From contig NC_056523.1 in assembly GCF_019175285.1 (NCBI RefSeq), positions 182,755,732 through 182,819,731 on the forward strand: DNA of 64,000 nt, read 5' to 3'. Under the pieces are notes generated by a model. That model made no database searches, had not been told where the DNA came from, and was given only the letters and a program-made list of their open reading frames with translations. The position numbers and the translations under genes are program-made. The DNA is from Sceloporus undulatus (lineage: Eukaryota > Chordata > Lepidosauria > Squamata > Phrynosomatidae). Position 1 is the first letter of the stretch. Every line of letters begins with the position of its first letter. This document shows, one piece after another, positions 11,676-20,900 of the stretch.

Positions 11676-14600
11676 TCATATGCATATATATATACATGTG
11701 TGCAAACACACACACAGGGTTGGAAAATGGGATCAAGGAGGAGAAGGCAGTCAGTTTAAGTGGGATAGAGACACAAGACAGAAAAGAAGAAAAGAGAACA
11801 ATCCCAGCGTCAAAAGGCTGCAGACCTATGAGAGAGGAGAGAGTGAAAGCCAAATAAAGCAAGAGACGTCCCAAGACATCCAGGGAGAATCCCTTCAGAG
11901 AGCACAGAGATCAATGGGAGAGGCTTCTGGCAAAGCGATTTTTGGGAACCCAAGCTCTTTCCAGAGGAACTATGGGATAGGTTTTGCAGGACAGACTCCC
12001 CTCTTCATGTCTCCCAAGACAGCCAGGGAGAATCCCTTCAGAGCACAGAATCAATGGGAGGGCTCTGGCAAAGCGAATTTTGGGACCCAAGCTCTTTCCA
12101 GAGGAACTATGGGATAGGTTTTGCAGGACAAATCCCCTCTTCATGTCTCCCAAGACGCACAGAGATCAAGAAGGAGGCTGCTGGAAAGCAGGGAGGGAGC
12201 ACCTTCCCAAAGATTCTCATCCCAGGGTGGGAGAGAAGGCAGATTCCTTTGAGAAGAGAAATAGGCTCTAGCCCCCCCCCCAATTGATCAGAGCCCTTCC
12301 TTGCCTGGGCGAGATCAGATGCCTCCTCGCGAGGAGCCTTCCCTTCCCTGCCTGGGCGAGATCAGAGCCCAAGCAGGCAGGGAATGCCTCTTCGAGAGGA
12401 GGCTTCCCTTCCTGCCTCTCCTCCATTAGAAATGGGCTCTCCCCACACAGAGGGGAGGTTGCAATCCACCGGCAGATGCAGGCGCTTGAGCAGCCGGGAC
12501 TTCAGGCGCTTAAAGCGCTGAAGAGATTAAGCGCCTGTAAACCATTAAAATAAAAAATAAAAATAATCCTTATCTCTTATTGAAAGACCACAGCGGACAA
12601 AGGGGTGAGGGAAGTAAAAATGGCGACAGCCACGACGGATGGGGACAGAAAGGGCAACTCCCCCAAGGCCAGCCCCATCGCACTCCGCTCCTCCCCTTCA
12701 CCTAGCCCGATTTTAAAGGCTGTCGTTCCTATTTAAATGCTCCGGTTCCTAACTCGAATCAAGGGAAAAACGTAGGTCAGACCCTAGTATTTTTTTAACG
12801 TGCGTTAAATGTCAAAAACTCGAATCAAAATTTTATTCCGCTCTACGATTCGATTTGTAGTGGGGACGATTGCGGGTTGCTCTAGAACCGTTCTAGGTTT
12901 AAATCGGATCCTAATAGGAACGCCACTCCTTGGATTCGATTCAGAACGCGGGGTTTCACCTAGTGGGAACATCCTAGAATAATCTTCTATGGGGAAGAAC
13001 CTGAAGAGAAATAGACAACTATAATAACTAAAAACTCCCAGCAATTTTCAACATATGCTCGAGGTTATCACTATGAACCATCTTGGATGATAGCACTTCC
13101 TTCTTATAGGCTCTGGGTAATAGGCTTGTCCATATTTACAGACAGGCTCCTGAAACTGAAACAACTGGTTATCATAAAAAACAGGCTACATGCCAGAGAG
13201 AGAGAGAGAGAGAGAGAGAAGTTTATCGCACCCGTTTTTCCCCATTATGGGCATTGGAAAGGGAATGCTTGTGTGCATGCACAACTAAGAAAAAATAGAT
13301 TTTATTGCACACCAAAGCATCCTCCAAAAGACCCCATTCCAGCACTCAGTGCCAGGCCATCCCCATTCAGTGCTGAGGAGTGCCATTTTTGCCTGACGGA
13401 TGTTTTCTGGTGCTAGGTGCCAAAATGGGGCCTTTTGGTTTTGGAGGATGCTTTGGTGTGCGATAAAATCTGATTTTTTCTTGGTCACATGCGCACATGA
13501 GCATCCCCTTCCCGTGCCCATAATGGGGGGAAAATGGGTGTGATAAACTTCAGAGAGAGAGAGAGAGGAAAACCTGTTACAAATTCAGACACAAGTTCTG
13601 CCCTTGTATGTATGCTAACAACATCCCATTTTAGGACCTAACAATACCACCCAGAACAAAGAGGCACATTCACACTGTTTGTCTTTGAATGTGATATAGC
13701 CGCTTTGGCTTCCATATTGGAAGAAAGGTGGGATATCGACTGAATAAATGAGATTATATGCCATCTGAAGTCAACAATGCCTTTCGACCTAGAACAGGGC
13801 TGACCAACTTCCAGAGGCCTGGAGGCTGCAGTCACACAAACATACACACAGAAAGGTTTTCCCCCCCTCCCCAAATCTGGAACTGAGCCTTACACTTTGC
13901 CTACCTTGCCATGAAGTAAACAACTTTATTTTGAGAATAACTCCCCTAAATGTCTCTATCTAAATACCCTGAAAGCATCAGATCCCACCTGACCTCAGAA
14001 GCTACACACAGTCAGTAAGCATTTGGATGGGAGTTGCTGTAAGTCACTTCTTCAGCTATCTGATGTGTAGGTCCAGCAACCACCACCATCTCATGTGCCA
14101 GGGAGCTACAATATATTTGTGCTCACTGGCTAAAATTGTTTCTTTCTTTCCTAGAAACTCTCCATAGATCAGCAGCAAATGGCTTGGGGACTGGCACCAG
14201 TTCATGGACCCACACTTTGAGTAGCACTGCTATAGTCTATAGCAAGAGGAAGGCAAAAGTCCTCTGAGTATTCTATGCCTATGAGAGTCATGGGGTCTTC
14301 CTAAGTCAGCAGGCAGTTTGAAGTAATGTATTTTACTTTATGCAAGGGATGTTCAAAGAGAAAATGTAGTGTGAAAGCACCAAATTATAATTGATCAAGG
14401 CATGCAGTTCAGTTGTCTGTGGCTGTGGCTCGAATCAGAGTATTTTTTGTTCTTTTTCATCACATTGAGCATGTTAATTAGATTACTAATGCCAGGCTGT
14501 TTGTGTTATCTCAACTTGAAGAACAGTCGCATTAAGCTGTATGTAGGGTTGCCATAATTGTCCCCTATTACCATGGCAACCCTAGCTGTAAGACAGTATT

Positions 14601-15791
14601 GTAGTGTGTACTTTCTGCATTTCATTTTTCTCTGACCATACTGTTTACTGTTCAGCATTGCCATGACCTTCCCAATATGTATATAATACACCCACAACTT
14701 TATAGTAACACTCTGTGCTTTGGAGGAAGTAGACACTAATCTACAAAAACGTATGTCATAACAGTTTGTTATGGTGTTGCAAGACGCTGTCATTTTTGAT
14801 ACAACAGAAGAACACAGCTGTCTCTCTGGAAATTATTTTCCCTGTCATTCTCTCTGGCTTCCTTGCAAAATTCAACTGAGACATGAGCTAGGAATTTCCG
14901 ATCTCTGTTATTTGACAGGTGTAAAAACAACACAGTAAGTGACATGGTGTGTAACTCTGTATGCCAAGGCTAGCCAAAGATATTTAGCTTCCTGAGGTGA
15001 AAGGTGAGATGACAACAACACCTCAGTCCATGCATTCAGAAGTTGACTGGACTGGCAGCTGAATCTTTCTTTCTGTGATGGCACATTTTTTTCTGATACA
15101 TTGGGAGGAAACAGACTAACTTAGGGGGCACAAGTCAGGTTGTGTGACAGTCACATAGCTCTGTCTTCCAACACATAGGAGTAGCTTGGAGTTCAGGAGG
15201 AACAGTGGAGGCAAGTAGGATAGTTGTTACCACCCCATGGCATCTGCTGTTTGAAGAGGATATTTCACACTGCCCATGGGTAGGATTGGCCCTGCTGTGT
15301 ATATGGGATGACACATACAATCCCTTAGGCTTGCAATGACATGGGAAGTCTACCAGAGCAGGAAAGGAAAGGTCAGATGGTGTAGTGGTTTGAGCATTGG
15401 ACTATGATTCTGGAAAGCAAAGTTTGAATCCCTGCTCGGCCATGGAAACCACTGGGTGACCTTGGGCAAGCCACACTCTCTCGGCCTCAGAGGATGACAA
15501 TGGCAAACCCTCTCTGAAGAAACTTGTTAAGAAAACCCTGTGATATGTTCGCCTTAGGATCGTTATAAGTTGAAAATGACTTGAAGGCACACAACACACA
15601 ACAGTTTAACAGCAGCTTGATTTGAGAGAACTGCTGTATATACTCAACTATAAGTCAAGAAATTTATGCCCCAAAATTGACCCTAAAATCCTTGGTCAAC
15701 TTATATACAGGTCAATAACTAGTACTGCTTAGAATGGTCCTAAAACAAGCAAACCTGATACCCCACTCTTATTAGTGCCTTGAGGCACTGT

Positions 15792-15826
<35 letters not shown>

Positions 15827-17912
15827 GTGTGTGTGTGGGAGGGGTTCTCAGTCTGATTTGCAAGCCTCCTCTTCCCATGGAATAAACACCTCATTTAACA
15901 CCACATGCTTTCCTCCCCAGTCCAATTTGCAATCCTCCTCTTCCCATAAAAGACACTCCACATTTAACACCACTTGCTTCTTTTCTCAATCTGATGTTAA
16001 AACCTCTCCAGCATCTGGGAATTGGTGTTAGGTGGTCAGGAGAGGTCCAGAGAAGGAGAAGAGATGGAAATGGTATTTCCCCCTTTCCATCCTTTCTTAT
16101 AGCCTCCTAAATTTTACCCTCACGGGTCATATCAAAATCCATGATTATGACCGTGAAACCTTCCCTTGACTTGTACATGAGTATGTATGGTAAGATGGTA
16201 TGGAGATAAACCTGTTAAAGCCCGACTAATAAACTGCTACTGAATACACAACTGCTTGGGCCTATTCAAAAACTGACAGTGCGACTTTACTTGCTCATAC
16301 AAGCCTAGGATATGTCAACAACCTCTATGATTAGGAGATTTTCTGCCTTTAATCTCTTCAGATATAGTAATGCAGTAGTTGCTACAGCACGGTGTTTTGA
16401 ATTTATTCTTTAAAAAGAACCGCAAGCAATGTTTCTCTGAGCAGATTTGTCAAACATCCTCTTCCACCCTCCCGTTGTAAAGCTACATTCCTCAGAGATG
16501 AGAAAGCACTAAACTGCATAGGAGCTGCCCCCTCTCTCAGCAACCATTTCTAATTCAACTAGGCTAACAAACACAGGAGGACCAGTGCATACACTCCAAC
16601 ATTTTCCAGATGAGGAAAACTGAGATGCTTTAGAAGCAGCAGACAAAGTGGGATGACAGGGGATTAATCTGGACTGTCCCTGGCAAATCAGGGCAGTTGG
16701 AGGCTATGCCAGTGGTGGCTGGTGATTCCCATGACAGCAGGGGCACTGAATATGCTCTTGGTTTTACTACTCATATTGAATGGAGCTACAGAAAGTGCTG
16801 GACTTATTTGTAGGCCAGGATTCAGCATCTCACTGGCCTGGTAAGGAACCAGCTGGCACTATATAGAACCCAGACACATGGCTAGAGGGGGAGTACCCCT
16901 GAGAAAGTGCAGAGTGCTTCCTCCTTCCACCCCTTCAAGTCCCCAGTTCCTCACACAGGTAGGATCAAGGAGGAAGATTCTCAGGGGAGCTTTGAAGCCC
17001 TACATATTTGACTTAGTCCATCAAGTGAGCTTAACCAACATATTGAGCAATGGTGGGGTTTACCCAACCAGCCAAGCAAATCACTTCCTGCTGATTCAAC
17101 CATATTCCAGATTGTTTAAAGAAAGATGTGCCAAAAATGATGGCTATGTCTATTGTTCAACACACAATACACACAAGGGTTATCATGACTTTGGTTCTAC
17201 TCCTTTTTGAAAAACTGCAGAACACCAAACATTTAGCAGGTGTCATTTCCCTAAACATCTCCCCTCCCCACCACACCCACCATGAAAAAGCTTGCCATGT
17301 TTACAGTTTCTGTATGTCAGGCTGCTGTTTTAAAAGGGCACAGGAACACGGAGGATAAATAAATAAACTGCTGTTAACCCTATGACCAGCCAGCAGACTC
17401 ACAGCCCTCCCTGCAGTGGTCCAAACTACACACAAGGTGGCAGCAGATGACACAAAGCCTTTCCAAAGTTACTCATGCAAAGGGATCTTGTAGCACCCTT
17501 GAGTCTAACTGGAGGCATGTTTATACTGGCAGCTTAATCTGGGGCCAGTCCAGAGCATTATGCCTCACACTACCCTGGAAGGACCATAATGGTGACTACG
17601 TGCACCAAGCCAAATCTGGTGCAATGCCACACTGTTGTGAACATGGACCAGCCGGGCCGATACCACATCAGCTCTGCTGGTCCATCCCTCTCAGTGCCAC
17701 TGCTACTGCAACTTCATTACCCAAGCAGCTCCTTGCTAGAGCCAGGCCATTCCCATTTCTTTTGTTGAGGTACAGGGTGTCCCACCAGGTGATCAAAAAA
17801 GAAGGTGTTGGTTTATCCTCTCCTTGTTGATCACACAGGTGTCCTGTTCTCACCCCAACAAAAGGAACAGCACACTGAGCAGGCTTTACACGGACATCCT
17901 GCCTGTGATGAA

Positions 17913-17947
<35 letters not shown>

Positions 17948-20900
17948 TAATAATAAGAATATTTTATGTCCTATACCGCTATTCCAGCGATCACAGCGGT
18001 GTAGTAGTGATGGCGGCTCTGGAAACAGGCCATCCTCTTTCTTTGCAGAGCTTAGCATAGGGAGGGGGGATTGGCTGAGGCTTTGGGATTGGGGAAATAG
18101 GACCTGATCCAGCTTCTCATGTGCACAAAGAACCTAAGATCACTCAAGGGCTTCCAAGAAACACTGGAGTTTTCCCTGATTTTACTTAGTTCAGACCCTA
18201 ACAGTGCCAGATCCTGACTGATTTTGGAAGCTAAGCAGAGTAAGTCCTGGTTAGTACTTAGATGGGAGATGGCCAACAAATACCAGATGCTGTTGGCTAT
18301 ATTTCAGAGGAAGGACTTAGCAAAACCACCTCTGAATATTCCTTGCCTAAGAAAACCATATAAAATTCATGGGGTCACCATAAATTGACAGGTTAGTTGA
18401 AGGCACATTGGCAGACACACATGAGAAGTTTACAGCTTGTCCTTGGTGCTCCTTAACAATGCCCTGCTTACCTTCCATTGAGCTGTTTTCTCCTCCTCTT
18501 GTGCCTCCAGTTTTTTTGCTTCCTCCAGCACTTTCTTGAGAACAGTCACAGCTTCCTGGAGCTTAATCTGTGGAGGAAGCACACTATTTTGGTGAGTGGG
18601 ATGTTGATAGCTTTGCTCCAGGACAACACTGTGTGGGCTTGAAATGTCTTTTGGATCAGATACTTTTTCCATGATGAATATGGAAGCATGGGTTTTTTTG
18701 GTCTGAATCTTGTTAATCTCATTAGATTAGGCCCAACTAGAGTAGATCTGAGCTGAGCTCAGCCATGAAATCCTCTGGGTGACCCTGGGCAAGTTACACT
18801 CTCTCAGCCACAAAGGATGTCAATAGCAAATTTCCTCTGGACAAAACTTGCCAAGAAACCCCCATGATAATTTCATGTTAGGGTCGCCATACATTGGAAA
18901 TTACCTGAAGGCACACAATAACAAAAGCAGACCTGCAGATATTGGACAGCAGAGGCACCCCGACTGGCAGAGGGGGGCAGTCAGGGAAGTCTTTGGACAG
19001 CAGTGAATGACTGCCCCACTGCGTGTTCACCCCTCTATGAGGTGTCACCCAGTCAAGTTTGTACCTTCACACAAACCCAATGACACCCCTACATGAGTTC
19101 AAGACACTTCATTTTCTGCTCTCTTCTACCTCTGAGTTTTTCAGTCCTCACCTTCCCCAGTTTTTTTCCTTTTGAAATTGGGGACAATATGCCAGTGTGG
19201 GGGCTTCTAACTGCCCTTGCCTCTGCCACCAATATGAGGACCTCCTCCTGTCCTACTATTATAGCATCAAATGTGGAGATCTTCTAAATGCCTTCATGGC
19301 TCCTATACAAGATTTTATTCACTTAATCTCCCCACTGGACACCACGATGCTGGATTAACTGCTGCCACCACAGACACTATGGAGTTTATCACACGGGAGG
19401 AATTTCTCTTAATTTTGAATGAAAAGAAAGTGGGACCAGAATGCATTCACATGAATTCACTAGTTCAGCAAATTTACGTGAATTCGAATTGTGTTCGAAC
19501 TGACTTCCCATTGCCTGAAAATAGCTTGCCATTGCCCGAAATTGCGTGTGGTAGTCTATCATGCAATAATGTGAAACCCCATGATTGCATTCGGATTGCC
19601 ATTGGATCATACTTCCAATTTCCCTTGTCTGATAAACTCCGTTGTGGCAGCAATTAATCCAGCGTGGTGGTGGGGAGATTAAGTGAATTCAAGAATTCCA
19701 AATATTCTTTTTGTTGGCTTCTCAGAGGCAGACGTGTATAATGCAAACGTAACAATTTAGTAAACAGAAGTGGAAAACTTGACTGATTCTAACTAACTCT
19801 GGCCTTATCTCCATGGGCCAAATAAAATGTTCTCCCTCTGTTATCATGGAGAATAGTCCTGATGATGCAAGGGCCAATTTCCAGTTCTGATGTGAACTGC
19901 TGAGTTGACATTCAGACAATTTCGGCACTGAACCCAAGTCATACCCTTACCATAAAACATTTTTTTTTAAATCACCTTGTGCTCCAGATCATCCAAGGAG
20001 ATCCAGAGCCTTCTGATGCAATATGGGTAGATGTTTGTATGCCCATTCGACTGTGCCACCTGGGCCACCAGCAGCAGCATGGGTCACTTGCTCTAAGGTC
20101 AACACGATGTACCCAACCATGTGATTGATGCTGGGCACCCCATTATGACCTCAGAGTGAGTGACTTGCACCAGCAGTGGTGGTGTTGGGCAGCACAGCAG
20201 CACGCACATGAGGCATTGCAAGAGAGTGCCCAAGGTAGCAGGTGGCACCAGCAGTGGCAGTGACTTGCACCAGCAGTGGTGGCATTGAGCAGCTTCTGGT
20301 CAGAATACTCTAGGCTGCTTTTGGAGTATTCTGGCCTGTGTGATCCCAGCCTCTAGATCACACCTCTCTCTCTCATATTCTTAATACCATCATTCCTATT
20401 CTCACTCTCTTGCTACCTAACTCTGACTCTCTGCATGCCAGCTCTGTTGAAATCCCTTCAGACATCCAGCCATGAAAACTACTCATCTCAGACAATATAT
20501 TTGAGCGAGTCTGACTGCTCTGAAAAGAGTTGTGTGATGTTTCTGGTAGGAGTGCTCAATTGAGGATAAACTATTTTTTAGAACGATGTTGCTTGTAAGA
20601 GCTTTCTTAAGCCATGTCCCCTTTCTGACCCTCAAATCATTCTCTCCCTCTCTCATACACACATGCACACATACTCTGTTATTTCAATAATGAGAAACAT
20701 GTGGCCTTCCAGAATTTTCAGACAACTGTTCCTATTATACAGTACTTCCCTATCAGCTATGCTGGCTATGGCTATTGCGATTTATAGTTATAGTATACTC
20801 TCCAATATTTCACAGATGAAAATCAGGACACATGTGGCCAAGCAAAATCAGAATGTAGTCAAGATGGCAAAAATTATTAATGAAGAAAAATAGACAAGGT

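Noticed and set aside
11482-12287. 211-codon and overlapping frames in TRIM intron 2
   Set aside because: They lie within a DNA transposon and are kept open by a TA/CA microsatellite and a 140-bp tandem duplication. No domain is seen.
15368-15450. Possible tRNA gene
   Set aside because: Only A- and B-box-like blocks are present. There is no foldable cloverleaf, and the sequence continues as a SINE found many times in the window.
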